Shown here in pieces: positions 1 to 7,842 of a DNA stretch of 64,000 nt (position 1 is the stretch's first letter; every line of letters starts with the position of its first letter). The position numbers and the translations under genes are program-made. The stretch is from Pontibacter sp. FD36 (GTDB lineage Bacteria > Bacteroidota > Bacteroidia > Cytophagales > Hymenobacteraceae), in contig NZ_JADPMP010000016.1 in the NCBI RefSeq assembly GCF_015686655.1, forward strand, positions 1 through 64,000. The letters are read 5' to 3'. Below the pieces are notes generated by a model that searched no databases, was not told where the DNA came from, and saw nothing but the letters and a program-made list of their open reading frames with translations.

Positions 1-23
1 ACTTCTTCCAACTTAAAACCCAT
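1..23 (-). CDS. Start of a second cassette ORF, cut by the window edge
   Basis: On the minus strand an ATG at position 23 opens a frame (M-G-F-K-L-E-E) that runs off the left edge without a stop. It lies 18 bases beyond the GTTGCAC end of the attC-like site, which is where the reading frame of the next gene cassette would be expected. Only seven codons are visible, so no function can be given. The call rests on position, not on the protein itself. Confidence 0.3.
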
Positions 24-40
24 AACGCGTCGCACGGTCA

Positions 41-98
41 GTGCAACCACGGCTTCATTGTGGGCACTTCGTACCCAACGAAGCCTTAGTTGTTAGCC
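41..98 (-). other. attC-like recombination site (integron-type cassette end)
   Basis: Read on the minus strand, this 58-bp element starts with GGCTAAC, ends with GTTGCAC, and folds into an imperfect hairpin: GGCTTC pairs with GAAGCC, then TTG with CAA and GG with CC, with one unpaired A in the second arm. The outer GGCTAAC is the exact reverse complement of the GTTAGCC found at 562-568, the other end of the adjacent cassette. An excised circle would therefore carry perfectly matched R''/R' core sites. This matches the classic attC layout (RYYYAAC ... GTTRRRY, bulged stem), although the boxes deviate from the consensus by one or two bases. Recombination here is inferred, not shown. Confidence 0.55.
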
Positions 99-108
99 AC
101 TGCTGTTT

Positions 109-549
109 TTAAATTTCTAGTAAGATTGTCTCTGCTTCCATTTCTGGCGTCATCAAAACTTTTTTACCAAGTATATCAGCAACAGATTTTAGGTAGCTTA
201 GTATCGCTCGATGGTCTTCTTCTGTTTTAACTTCCCTTGGTTCGATGTCGTTTTCAATCTCGCTTTCTATGAAGAAATAACACATGATGTTGACTTCCCC
301 TAATTTTATTGTGGCTTTGATTGGTTCTACAAATGACCCTGAATCTTCCCAAAAGCTGAATACCACTTCTAAATCGATTCTTGATTCAGTTTTTAGTGTC
401 CGTCCGTTGTAGAATTCTACCTTATAATTATCATTAACAAGAGAACTCCATTTCTTCCAGTCTTCTCTGTTTGTCTTAAGAACTAGAATATCCCTTAAAG
501 ACCCGTCTTCATAATATAGTTCTTGCTTTATGGAATTCCAGTCTTTCAT
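109..549 (-). CDS. Hypothetical protein encoded in an integron-like gene cassette
   Basis: This 146-residue acidic soluble protein has no signal peptide or membrane segment. I do not recognise its family. It begins MKDWNSIKQEL and has alternating charged and aromatic stretches. The frame starts 13 bases after GTTAGCC (562-568) and stops 10 bases before GGCTAAC (92-98), so almost the whole DNA between two matching core sites is one ORF, as in integron cassettes. The ORF is visibly richer in A+T than the recombinase gene next to it, which fits acquisition. It is read in the same direction as the recombinase. Confidence 0.65.
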   Translation of the reverse strand: MKDWNSIKQELYYEDGSLRDILVLKTNREDWKKWSSLVNDNYKVEFYNGRTLKTESRIDLEVVFSFWEDSGSFVEPIKATIKLGEVNIMCYFFIESEIENDIEPREVKTEEDHRAILSYLKSVADILGKKVLMTPEMEAETILLEI

Positions 550-561
550 ACTTTCAGTTTT

Positions 562-602
562 GGCTAACTACCTCGAAAGCGTGAACATACGGTTATTGGC
601 AC
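562..602 (-). other. Cassette junction / possible attI-like site
   Basis: On the minus strand this segment ends in CACGCTTTCGAGGTAG followed by TTAGCC, where the cassette begins. The 16-base block (568-583) recurs exactly, same strand, at 46523-46538, where it again precedes a small ORF but with different bases after the final G. A constant block followed by a variable cassette is what a recombination junction would look like. A small GCAC-TAT-GTGC palindrome follows at 599-609. It may be the primary site of the recombinase or the end of an earlier cassette. Confidence 0.4.
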
Positions 603-710
603 TATGTGCGAAGGAGGAATTCGCCTTTATCGGCATCTTGAAAGCACCATTTTGACCGTTTTTCCCTTCTTTCATCGTTTTATATTTTCTTTAGCTAATA
701 TACAATAATC

Positions 711-2162
711 CTACAGACAATCCAGCGGGCTCGTGATTTTATCGAGCGCATAGCTCGTCACGTGGGTGTAGATCTCTGTTGTTCTACTGGAGCGGTGCCC
801 GAGCAGGGTTTGGATGTAACGCAGGTCGGTGCCCTGTTCCAGCAGGTGCGTGGCAAAGGAGTGCCGGAGCGTGTGGGGCGTGGCCTTCGTCTTCACCCCG
901 GCTTTGTCCTTGGCTGCACGAAACACGCTGCGGATGCTCTCTACCGTGTACTGCCCCCCCGTCTGCCCCTCAAAGAGCCACACCTTGGGCCTGTATACCT
1001 TGTAGTAAGCCCTGAGGCTCTCGAGTAGCTTCTGCGACAGCAGCGTGGTGCGGTCCTTTTTGCCTTTGCCACCCCTGATGAAGAGCAGGTTGCGGTCCGA
1101 CTGCACGTCACTGATCCTCAGATTGATCACCTCTCCGATGCGGAGCCCGCCCGCATAAAGCAGCTGCAGCAGGCAGCGGTGCTTCAGGTTCTCCGTGGCG
1201 GCGAGGATGCGCTGCACCTCCTGCTTGCTGAGCACCTGAGGCAGGCGACTCGGCTTCTCGGGCCGCTCCACCTCCTCGAGCCGCACGCTGTGGCGGCCCA
1301 GCACCCGCTGGTAGTAGAACTTGACGGCGTTGATCGACTGGCTCACGGTGGAGTGGGAATACCTTTGGCTCTGCACCATGCCCCGGTGGTAGCGGTTGAT
1401 CTCCTCTGCAGAGAAAGCGTCTATCTGCCCCAGCCCCAGTGTGCTGTGCCCGTTGAGGAAGCGCAGCAGCAGCGCGTGGTAGGTGCGGATCGTATTCATG
1501 GAGTAGTTGAGCAGGAAAAGCTTCTCTACAAAGGGAAGTGGACAGGTTAAATAGGCAGGCCCCTGCACGTAACCCTGCTCCCAGAGCCTCACCTGCAAAG
1601 CCAGGTCCCGTAGCTGCATTGTCTGGGCCAGCCATACCTGCGCCGTGCCCTCCAACGCGTCCAGCAACTCATGGATGTGGTGGCTCTGACTGGGCATGGC
1701 AAAGCACTTGAGTTCCTTGATCCAGGTACAGCCGCTGAAGTGCCAGAGGCAGGTATAGATCTCCTTGCTGTACTGGAAAGAGAGCTGAATAAGCGTCTTT
1801 TCCTCGTGTTGAAGAGGTTGCAGGCGCACTACAGGCAGGGCCGTCACGCGCGGCAGTGGGTCAGAGGCGTGCCCAGAAGCCAGTATGGTCGCACCCTCGG
1901 CGGGCCGAAGCCGCTTAGGCCTGTCCAGATAGCGTGCGTCCACCTTGGCCAGCCCCTCGAAGTGCTGGTGCAGCTTCTCGACGCACTGGTCTGTGCGGTG
2001 CATCACAAAGCACTTGTAGGTTTTGCTGAACTTCACCCAATCGGCCTCCTTCAGGCGCTTGGCAATGAAAGGGTTGGCTTTGAACCACAGGCGGATGTAG
2101 CGTTTGCCCTCGTGCTCTAATGAGTTGAGGTATACGGCGGGCTGTGAATTGGCGTGTGTCAT
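711..2162 (-). CDS. Tyrosine recombinase, integron-integrase-like, with duplicated N-terminal modules
   Basis: This 483-residue site-specific recombinase has all five catalytic positions: Arg near 341 (GGLRIGE), Lys near 366 (GGKGKKDR), HTLRH with His 430 and Arg 433, His 456 (LLGH) and Tyr 465 (EIYTH). A SAM-like N-terminal core-binding domain spans about 190-300. Ahead of it are two related modules of about 70 residues (about 9-80 and 108-180), which lengthen the protein well beyond the usual 300-350 residues. The end, KITSPLD, resembles the SPLDAL tail of IntI1, but the extra IntI-specific helix insert between the Lys and HxxR motifs is not evident. It belongs to the Xer-like recombinases common in Bacteroidota. 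A cassette-like ORF lies directly downstream on the same strand. Confidence 0.88.
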   Translation of the reverse strand: MTHANSQPAVYLNSLEHEGKRYIRLWFKANPFIAKRLKEADWVKFSKTYKCFVMHRTDQCVEKLHQHFEGLAKVDARYLDRPKRLRPAEGATILASGHASDPLPRVTALPVVRLQPLQHEEKTLIQLSFQYSKEIYTCLWHFSGCTWIKELKCFAMPSQSHHIHELLDALEGTAQVWLAQTMQLRDLALQVRLWEQGYVQGPAYLTCPLPFVEKLFLLNYSMNTIRTYHALLLRFLNGHSTLGLGQIDAFSAEEINRYHRGMVQSQRYSHSTVSQSINAVKFYYQRVLGRHSVRLEEVERPEKPSRLPQVLSKQEVQRILAATENLKHRCLLQLLYAGGLRIGEVINLRISDVQSDRNLLFIRGGKGKKDRTTLLSQKLLESLRAYYKVYRPKVWLFEGQTGGQYTVESIRSVFRAAKDKAGVKTKATPHTLRHSFATHLLEQGTDLRYIQTLLGHRSSRTTEIYTHVTSYALDKITSPLDCL

Positions 2163-2204
2163 GGTGCGCAGTTGATAATACAGCCACCAAATTCGGGTAT
2201 TGGT

Positions 2205-2240
2205 CGCACTTAAGCGCAGATTATACGCATAAGTGCGCTT
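2205..2240. promoter_or_regulatory. Nested inverted repeats in the divergent recombinase/zinc-ribbon intergenic region
   Basis: Two overlapping dyads are visible: CGCACTTA (2205-2212) with TAAGTGCG (2230-2237), and AAGCGCA (2212-2218) with TGCGCTT (2234-2240). They lie about 45 bases upstream of the recombinase start and upstream of the divergent gene, followed by several AACGTTT-like words. They could be an operator or a second recombinase-binding site. The sequence does not distinguish these. Confidence 0.4.
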
Positions 2241-2304
2241 GTAAACGTATATAACGACTTTAAACGTTTACACACGTTTGTACGGTATGCAACCCATCAA
2301 CAAA

Positions 2305-2676
2305 ATGAAAAGAAATTGCGAAACATGCGACCAGCCGCTGGTGGGCAGGGCGGGCAAGGTATACTGCTCTAACCAGTGCCGGGCTGCCGCCAGCAACCGC
2401 AGGCGCTCCGAGGACGCGGGCGAGCGCCTGATGAAGGAGATTAACACCAAGCTGCGCCACAACCGCTTCGTGTTGCAGCGCCATAGCCCCGAGGGAAAAA
2501 CCACTCTCAGGCGAGAAGTGCTGCAGGTAACCGGCTTCGACTTCCGGCACTTCACCCACCTCTACCGCACCAAGCAGGGCAACACCTATTACTTCTGCTA
2601 CGACTACGGCTATTTCCTGCTCGAGGACGAAAAGGTGCTCATCGTCAAATGGCAGCCTTACATGGACAAGACCTAG
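2305..2676 (+). CDS. Small zinc-ribbon protein
   Basis: The start MKRNCETC was chosen because the zinc ribbon begins at once. TTG at 2278 and ATG at 2287 are alternatives in the same frame. The first 35 residues hold a CETC ... CSNQC pattern (C-x2-C, then C-x3-C) typical of small zinc ribbons that recognise nucleic acid or partner proteins. The remainder is a mixed alpha/beta stretch rich in Tyr and Arg. The gene is divergent from the recombinase and shares its palindrome-rich promoter region. The precise function is unknown. A strong hairpin terminator follows. Confidence 0.7.
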   Translation: MKRNCETCDQPLVGRAGKVYCSNQCRAAASNRRRSEDAGERLMKEINTKLRHNRFVLQRHSPEGKTTLRREVLQVTGFDFRHFTHLYRTKQGNTYYFCYDYGYFLLEDEKVLIVKWQPYMDKT

Positions 2677-2688
2677 GTATAGCGCAAC

Positions 2689-2719
2689 AAAAAGCCATAC
2701 CCTGTGCAGGTATGGCTTT
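2689..2719. terminator. Bidirectional hairpin terminator
   Basis: AAAGCCATACC pairs with GGTATGGCTTT around a CTGTGCA loop, with an A run before and a T-rich end after. It sits between the convergent zinc-ribbon and ferredoxin genes and can serve both. Confidence 0.75.
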
Positions 2720-2748
2720 CCAAATTTCCAGTGATAAGGTATAGCTTA

Positions 2749-3072
2749 CTACGCTTCCGGCATCAGGCGCACCACCAGCCCATCAAGGTCAGGGTTCACG
2801 CGCAGCTGGCACGAAAGACGGCTGGTCGCAGTGGCATGTGGCAGGGTTTCGAGCATGTAGGCTTCGTCATCTCCAGGCTCTGGCAACTCACCGCTTTCGA
2901 GCACCTCCACGTGGCAGGTGGCGCAAATGGCCATACCGCCGCAAATGGCCGGCACGTCCAGCTCGTTGGCTTTCATCACTTCCATCACCGACAGGCCCAT
3001 GTCAGTCGGAGCCTCCAGCGTCACGCGGCTACCGTCGGGTAGCTCCACGTGTATGTTGATCAGCTCCTCCAT
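2749..3072 (-). CDS. 2Fe-2S ferredoxin, adrenodoxin type
   Basis: This 107-residue electron carrier has the plant/adrenodoxin-type 2Fe-2S ligands C44-x5-C50-x2-C53 and a distal C88. The cluster loop reads AICGGMAICATCHVEV. Its start overlaps by one base the stop of the upstream reductase gene, so the two are translationally coupled and very likely form a redox pair (NAD(P)H to reductase to ferredoxin). The final acceptor is not revealed by the neighbours. Confidence 0.9.
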   Translation of the reverse strand: MEELINIHVELPDGSRVTLEAPTDMGLSVMEVMKANELDVPAICGGMAICATCHVEVLESGELPEPGDDEAYMLETLPHATATSRLSCQLRVNPDLDGLVVRLMPEA

Positions 3073-4085
3073 TAGCTCAGCTCCTGTATGCCGTTTACGG
3101 TCGTGTACTTCAGCACAAACTTCTTGTCAGGGTAGATGACGTTGTAAGCGCTCTGGGCCATCAAAGCGGACTCGTGGAAGCCGCACAAGATCAGCTTAAG
3201 CTTGCCCGGGTAGGTGTTGATGTCGCCGATAGCGTATACGCCCGGTATGTTGGTGGAGTAGTCGAAGGTATTCACTACAATGGCACCTTTCTCCAGTTCC
3301 AGCCCCCAGTTCTCAAGCGGCCCCAGTTTTGGTACCAGCCCGAAGAGCGGAATGAAGTAGTCGGTCTCGATCTTGTGCTCGTCCTTATTGTCGATCAGCA
3401 CAGTCACAGCGTCTACTTTGCCGTTGCCCTGCACGTCCGTCACGTTCGACTTGAGCAGAAGTTTGATCTGCCCTTCTTCGGCCAGGGTCAGTACTTTCTC
3501 AGCCGACTCCGGCGCTCCCCTGAAGGTAGAGCCACGGTGTACCAGCGTCAATTCTTCGGCTACACCGGCCAGGTATATCGCCCAGTCCAGGGCAGAGTCG
3601 CCGCCGCCGGCCAGCACCACTTTCTTGCTGCGGAACAGCTCCGGGTCACGCACCATGTAGGTCACGCCTTTGCCTTCAAAGCTCTCCAGGCTTTCGATCG
3701 CCGGCTTGCGCGGCTCAAACGAACCCAGTCCGCCTGCGATGGCCACTACCTTGCAGGCAATCTCAGTGCCTTCGGAAGTGCGCACAATGAACGAGCCGTC
3801 TTCCTGCTTGTCCAGCTCCTCCACACGCTCACCCAGGGTAAAGGTCGGGTGGAAGGGCTCGATTTGCTTCATCAGGTTGTCTACCAGCTCACCGGCCAGT
3901 ATAGACGGGAAACCAGGTATGTCGTAGATCGGTTTTTTGGGGTATATCTCGGCCAGCTGGCCACCTACCACGGGCAGGGCGTCCACCACGTGGCAGCGCA
4001 TTTTGAGCAAGCCGGCTTCAAACACAGCAAACAGGCCCACCGGACCTGCACCCACAATGCATATATCAGTTGTTATTCTGTCCAT
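3072..4085 (-). CDS. Ferredoxin-NAD(P)+ reductase, thioredoxin-reductase-like (YumC type)
   Basis: This is a 337-residue flavoprotein starting at the ATG of MDRITTD; a TTG seven codons upstream is less likely. The FAD-binding GAGPVGL motif lies near the N terminus and an AGGGDSALDWA nucleotide-binding motif mid-protein. The CxxC of thioredoxin reductases is absent, as expected for ferredoxin reductases of this fold. It transfers electrons between NAD(P)H and ferredoxin and overlaps the 2Fe-2S ferredoxin gene by one base. Confidence 0.88.
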   Translation of the reverse strand: MDRITTDICIVGAGPVGLFAVFEAGLLKMRCHVVDALPVVGGQLAEIYPKKPIYDIPGFPSILAGELVDNLMKQIEPFHPTFTLGERVEELDKQEDGSFIVRTSEGTEIACKVVAIAGGLGSFEPRKPAIESLESFEGKGVTYMVRDPELFRSKKVVLAGGGDSALDWAIYLAGVAEELTLVHRGSTFRGAPESAEKVLTLAEEGQIKLLLKSNVTDVQGNGKVDAVTVLIDNKDEHKIETDYFIPLFGLVPKLGPLENWGLELEKGAIVVNTFDYSTNIPGVYAIGDINTYPGKLKLILCGFHESALMAQSAYNVIYPDKKFVLKYTTVNGIQELS

Positions 4086-4165
4086 GTAAAATTGTTTTTT
4101 GATCAATCAATTTTCTACCGTAAAGATACGGCCATGTGTTAAGCATCCATAGTAATTTCTGCTAT

Positions 4166-4211
4166 AAAATGGGGGTGATCAACAGCACGTGCTGCAAACC
4201 ACCCCCATTTC
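4166..4211 (-). terminator. Hairpin terminator after the small membrane protein operon
   Basis: AAATGGGGGTG pairs with CACCCCCATTT, with an internal AGCACGTGCT palindrome in the loop. It lies just after the stop at 4230 of the minus-strand operon and before the reductase gene. Confidence 0.65.
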
Positions 4212-4229
4212 ACATGTTTTATGATCTGA

Positions 4230-4502
4230 TTACAATTTGTCGATCATGTCGCCCAGGTCGCTCACGCCCAGCGTGAACATGAACAGCACAATGGCCAGCA
4301 CCACTTTGAGCACTACCGGAATGGAGAGGCCCAAATGTCGCTTCAGGTATACATTGGCTGGCGGAAAATAAACAAGCGAAAGGAGCAGGTAGGCAATACC
4401 CGGCACAGGGTGCACCAGCACCAGGTTCAGTATACCTACTACAGCTACTACACTGCCGAAAAACCATCCGAGCAGGGGAAATGTCAGGTTATGCGCTTTC
4501 AT
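4230..4502 (-). CDS. Small three-helix membrane protein
   Basis: This 90-residue protein is almost entirely hydrophobic, with three likely membrane helices. It shares the SLVYFPP motif and overall layout with the protein at 4854-5141, so the two are paralogues within one operon. No catalytic motif is visible. It is the last gene of the minus-strand run that begins at 7835. Confidence 0.7.
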   Translation of the reverse strand: MKAHNLTFPLLGWFFGSVVAVVGILNLVLVHPVPGIAYLLLSLVYFPPANVYLKRHLGLSIPVVLKVVLAIVLFMFTLGVSDLGDMIDKL

Positions 4503-4513
4503 AAGGCTGCTGT

Positions 4514-4804
4514 TTAACTTCCCGCAAATGGACTTCCAAAGATGCCAACTGCCAGCTCAGCCCAAATGAGGAAGAAAATCAGCAGAATGATTCCGATGAT
4601 AACGAGCCGTGATTCGTTATTTCTCACTTTTCGGATGACAAACTCTGCCGCGAGCCCGGTGCTGAGCAGCAGGATGCCCATGATCACAAAGTCACGCAGA
4701 TCCCAGTCTACTTCGCTTGTGAATTGCATCGCAATTAGCGGGATGCACAACAGCAGTGCCACGCCGAGCACAATGCCGATTAATCTTTTGTTTTGCGTTA
4801 CCAT
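4514..4804 (-). CDS. Small membrane protein
   Basis: A 96-residue protein with three predicted membrane helices (about 8-28, 36-56 and 68-90). The basic segment RKVRNNESR between the second and third helices suggests a cytoplasmic loop. It stands 12 bases from the next gene, so it is part of the same operon. The family is not recognised. Confidence 0.65.
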   Translation of the reverse strand: MVTQNKRLIGIVLGVALLLCIPLIAMQFTSEVDWDLRDFVIMGILLLSTGLAAEFVIRKVRNNESRLVIIGIILLIFFLIWAELAVGIFGSPFAGS

Positions 4805-4853
4805 ATCTGTTTTTTTATGATGTGAATGATTTGTTTTTCGAATTCCAGGTGTC

Positions 4854-5141
4854 CTAAAAGTCCATCAGCATCAGGTCGATCTTTTCAGGCAGCTCGGCCA
4901 CACCCAGAGCAGACCACAGGATGAAGAGGCCCAGGATGATCTTGATTGCCAATGGAACAGAGAAGCCCGTTGTCTCTCGCAGAATAGCGGTCATGGGAGG
5001 GAAGTAAACGAGTGATAGGATAATGATAAACAGGCCATAGCCGGCGTCGTTGCCCCAAAACGTGTTGATGAATCCGATTGCCAGAAAGAGGAAGCCAAAC
5101 AGCCAGCTGACCACACTCCCGATTTGCAAAGTTTTTTCCAT
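4854..5141 (-). CDS. Small three-helix membrane protein, paralogue of 4230-4502
   Basis: A 95-residue hydrophobic protein. SLVYFPP and the following amphipathic segment align with the 90-residue protein two genes downstream, implying an old local duplication. The role is unknown. It may act with the larger membrane protein upstream (5184-6425) in the same operon. Confidence 0.7.
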   Translation of the reverse strand: MEKTLQIGSVVSWLFGFLFLAIGFINTFWGNDAGYGLFIIILSLVYFPPMTAILRETTGFSVPLAIKIILGLFILWSALGVAELPEKIDLMLMDF

Positions 5142-5183
5142 GATGTGTTTTTGATTTGATGATGAAGTGAATGTTTCTGCGGC

Positions 5184-6425
5184 TTACTTAAACCCGAACA
5201 TAATCGGAAAAAGGAAAACGACGATGATGGTCCAGGCAAAGTAGACCGGAATGTAGAGCACAATGGAGCGACCAACTTCGGTGATGGCTGCCTTGCGGGT
5301 AGCTGCTTTAAAGAGCATGACCGTGACGATGAGCAGGTGCACCAGCATGAGCACGTTGCCGCCCAGCACAGCCACTCTGTTGGGTGTGATGCCCCATTCC
5401 GAGATGCGGAACGAAATAGCCGACAGCGCAATGCCATTCACGACCACTGTCACAACCGAGAGCATGAGCAGCACCCACACGGCTGACAATGCGCTTGTCC
5501 GGTTCGTGCTCTCCGCCACCGAGAAGAAGATCAGCGCCATCACCCCGATCAGGAGCACATTGAAGAGCAGCAGAAACTCCCGGTCGTTGTAAGGGTCCTT
5601 ACCGGAATAGATAATAGCCCCGAGATAGATCACCAGCATGACCAGCACCAGCGGACTGAAAATCCGGGCAATAACCGGCGACACCTTGTTGACAAGCTGC
5701 GGGTTGTTTTGCGTCAGGTAAGCAGCCACGATCGGTACAGCCGGCAAACCGAAGGCGACGATGTACTCAAAGTAAAACTCCTCGATCCGAAGCCCGATCA
5801 GTGCGAACAAGCCGATCGTTATACCTGTCATCATACCGCCCGCTATGACCAGCAGCGCCGACATTACGGCCAGGTCGCCGTTGAAGCGCAGGAAGCTGAG
5901 TCGCTTGTCGGCCAGGTGAAGCTCGTTGCCAGCATAGGACACGCCCAGCAGTACCCACAGCAGCAAAGGCAGGTGTATGCAGGCCAGAACCAGGGTGTCG
6001 CTCTGGTTGTCCGGCAGTAAGTTGATGTAAATCAGACATACAGCCGTGATCCCGGTTAAGATACCTACACTGTATGCAGGCAGTCGATTTTTCCAGGCGA
6101 AGTAGGCCATCAGGGGCGGTAGCACAAAGAAGCTGAGGTTGCGCGGGTAGTAGAAGTCTTCGCTGATCGGGAAAATGGCGGGCAGCTTGACCAGTATACC
6201 TGCCACCAATGCGGCGATTACCACAAACAGAAACTCCCGGTTAAAGCGCCAGAAAACATCCTCTGCTTCGTAGTGCAGTCTTGCGTGCCAGAAGTCAGCC
6301 AGCGCACTGCCGCTGAGTTGTGGGTATAAGCCGCTGAACTCCTGCTTAAAGCCTGCTTTGTCTGACCGGTACAGCTTCTCCAACTGGTTGGGGTCGTTCA
6401 GGTGCGATAGTATTTGCGCTTTCAT
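5184..6425 (-). CDS. Multi-pass membrane protein, possibly DUF4153-like
   Basis: The start is placed at the ATG of MKAQILSHL (6425). The longer frame upstream would overlap the preceding gene and is compositionally odd. The 413-residue product has a soluble N-terminal region of about 80 residues followed by roughly ten hydrophobic helices with few charged residues. Resemblance to DUF4153-type membrane proteins is my best guess, at low certainty. It is operonic with small membrane proteins on both sides. Confidence 0.65.
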   Translation of the reverse strand: MKAQILSHLNDPNQLEKLYRSDKAGFKQEFSGLYPQLSGSALADFWHARLHYEAEDVFWRFNREFLFVVIAALVAGILVKLPAIFPISEDFYYPRNLSFFVLPPLMAYFAWKNRLPAYSVGILTGITAVCLIYINLLPDNQSDTLVLACIHLPLLLWVLLGVSYAGNELHLADKRLSFLRFNGDLAVMSALLVIAGGMMTGITIGLFALIGLRIEEFYFEYIVAFGLPAVPIVAAYLTQNNPQLVNKVSPVIARIFSPLVLVMLVIYLGAIIYSGKDPYNDREFLLLFNVLLIGVMALIFFSVAESTNRTSALSAVWVLLMLSVVTVVVNGIALSAISFRISEWGITPNRVAVLGGNVLMLVHLLIVTVMLFKAATRKAAITEVGRSIVLYIPVYFAWTIIVVFLFPIMFGFK

Positions 6426-6477
6426 GAGTCTATTGGTTAATTTTTCAAGATGATCTATACCTGATAGCTGCTGCCTC

Positions 6478-6816
6478 CTAGTGCCACAGCGTGCCTGCCA
6501 GACCCAGCACAAAGCCAAGCCACAGACCTACCACAAAAATCAGAACACTGAGCACCACCGCGATGGCTTTGTGTATCCCGAACCGGTGATGATACTGCAG
6601 CAGGATGTAGTTGATCAGGCCTCCGAGTGCGCCAGCCATCGGAACGATGAGCAGTGGCCGCAGCATCCATAAATCGCCCCAAGCCGGGTCAGGCGATTTA
6701 ACACCTATCAGGAAAATTGTGATCAAGGCTAATCCGATCGCGGCGCCTGTCAGTGCCCGCCTGGCTGCCGCAGCAGGTTGCCAGTGCTGTTTTTGATAAT
6801 CATGTTGCTGTACCAT
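6478..6816 (-). CDS. Small membrane protein
   Basis: A 112-residue protein with a short polar N terminus and three likely membrane helices. Its promoter region carries one copy of the TACTTTGA-GTT-TCAAAGTA dyad (6861-6879), 45 bases upstream of the start, suggesting control by the adjacent winged-helix regulator. No family motif recognised. Confidence 0.65.
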   Translation of the reverse strand: MVQQHDYQKQHWQPAAAARRALTGAAIGLALITIFLIGVKSPDPAWGDLWMLRPLLIVPMAGALGGLINYILLQYHHRFGIHKAIAVVLSVLIFVVGLWLGFVLGLAGTLWH

Positions 6817-6860
6817 TTTAATCTGAGTTAAGGTTATGAATTATTTCTGTGTCATTAAAG

Positions 6861-6879
6861 TACTTTGAGTTTCAAAGTA
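6861..6879. promoter_or_regulatory. Operator-like dyad, copy 1 (perfect)
   Basis: TACTTTGA and TCAAAGTA are exact inverted 8-mers separated by GTT. The site is between the winged-helix regulator gene and the membrane protein gene at 6816. A second, nearly identical copy stands before the first gene of the unit (7843-7861). It is probably the binding site of the regulator at 6896-7204. Confidence 0.65.
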
Positions 6880-6895
6880 AAGCGACAAAAAAAAT

Positions 6896-7204
6896 TTAGT
6901 CGCTCTGCCTGTTGTTCAAAATCAGTTGTTCCAGCGCATCCAGGTGACTTTTGAAAGCCTCACGGCCCGCATCCGTCGCATGGTAAGTCGTATTGGGTTT
7001 GCGGCCCACAAACTGCTTTTCCACACGCAGGTATTGGGCTTCTTCCAGCGCCCGCAAGTGACTGGCCAGGTTGCCATCGGTCAGTTGCAAGGTTTCCTTC
7101 AGGGTGTTAAAGTCCACTTTGTCGTCCACCATCAGCACCGACATAATGCCCAGCCGCGCCCTGCTTTCGAAGGCCTTGTTTATATTTTCAAGATACTCTT
7201 TCAC
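6896..7204 (-). CDS. Winged-helix transcriptional regulator (MarR/ArsR-like fold)
   Basis: A GTG start at 7204 (VKEYLENINKAF) is preferred because it clears the stop of the upstream gene by 7 bases. The longer frame to 7252 overlaps that gene. The protein of about 102 residues is a single winged helix: TLKETLQLTDGNLASHLRALE is the recognition region, followed by a VGRKPNTTYHATDAG wing. Such short regulators in Bacteroidota usually repress their own membrane-protein operon. Two matching dyads nearby (6861-6879 and 7843-7861) support autoregulation, which is inferred. Confidence 0.82.
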   Translation of the reverse strand: MKEYLENINKAFESRARLGIMSVLMVDDKVDFNTLKETLQLTDGNLASHLRALEEAQYLRVEKQFVGRKPNTTYHATDAGREAFKSHLDALEQLILNNRQSD

Positions 7205-7211
7205 AGGTCTG

Positions 7212-7835
7212 CTAGCGTTCGTATTTAAAGTACACCAGCGCACCATATACAATGTGCAGTATACCGAAGCCCAGCGTCCAGAGTATCAGGCCATAGCTTA
7301 CAAACACACAGGCCATCAGGCCAATGATGATCTCGATGATGCCCAGGTAGCGAATATCGCCTAAGGTATACTTGCTGCCATTGAGCAGGGCCAGGCCATA
7401 AAAAACCAGCATGGCAGGCGCTACCAGGTATAGAATGCCATGGTAAAGCAGCACGGCGCAAAACACACCACCGGCAGCCAAAGGTATAGCCAGGTTCACC
7501 AGCAGTCGCTTCGACTGGTTGTCCCAGGTGCGCTGGTTTTTCTTGCGGGCATTGCGCGCCGTAAAGTAGGTGGCGGTACCGAAGGCAAGTATGAGCACAG
7601 AAGCCGCTACTGCCAACACGAACAGGATGTTGTCGCGACTGAAGTTGCCAGCCAGGTCACTAACGTAATTGATGTTATGCTGCGTTAAATACCACTTAAC
7701 GACAGCTGCACCGGCAAGCGCCGACAAGCCTGCAAAAACGCCGGACAATCCGCTCAGGGAGATAAAGCGGGAAGAGCGATCCATGATGTTGCGGATCTCG
7801 TGCAGGGCTTCTAACTGGTCTTGCTGCTGATTCAT
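7212..7835 (-). CDS. Membrane protein co-transcribed with a winged-helix regulator
   Basis: The 207-residue product has a cytoplasmic N terminus of about 22 residues (MNQQQDQLEALHEIRNIMDR) and about six membrane helices. The family is a common hypothetical of Bacteroidota that travels with a winged-helix regulator, as here, 7 bases downstream. A dyad identical in core to copy 1 lies just upstream of the start, so the pair is probably autoregulated. The biochemical role is not known. Confidence 0.75.
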   Translation of the reverse strand: MNQQQDQLEALHEIRNIMDRSSRFISLSGLSGVFAGLSALAGAAVVKWYLTQHNINYVSDLAGNFSRDNILFVLAVAASVLILAFGTATYFTARNARKKNQRTWDNQSKRLLVNLAIPLAAGGVFCAVLLYHGILYLVAPAMLVFYGLALLNGSKYTLGDIRYLGIIEIIIGLMACVFVSYGLILWTLGFGILHIVYGALVYFKYER

Positions 7836-7842
7836 TATAAAG

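Noticed and set aside
779-2120. Several long plus-strand ORFs opposite the recombinase gene
   Set aside because: Antisense shadows of a GC-rich gene; the catalytic motifs are on the minus strand.
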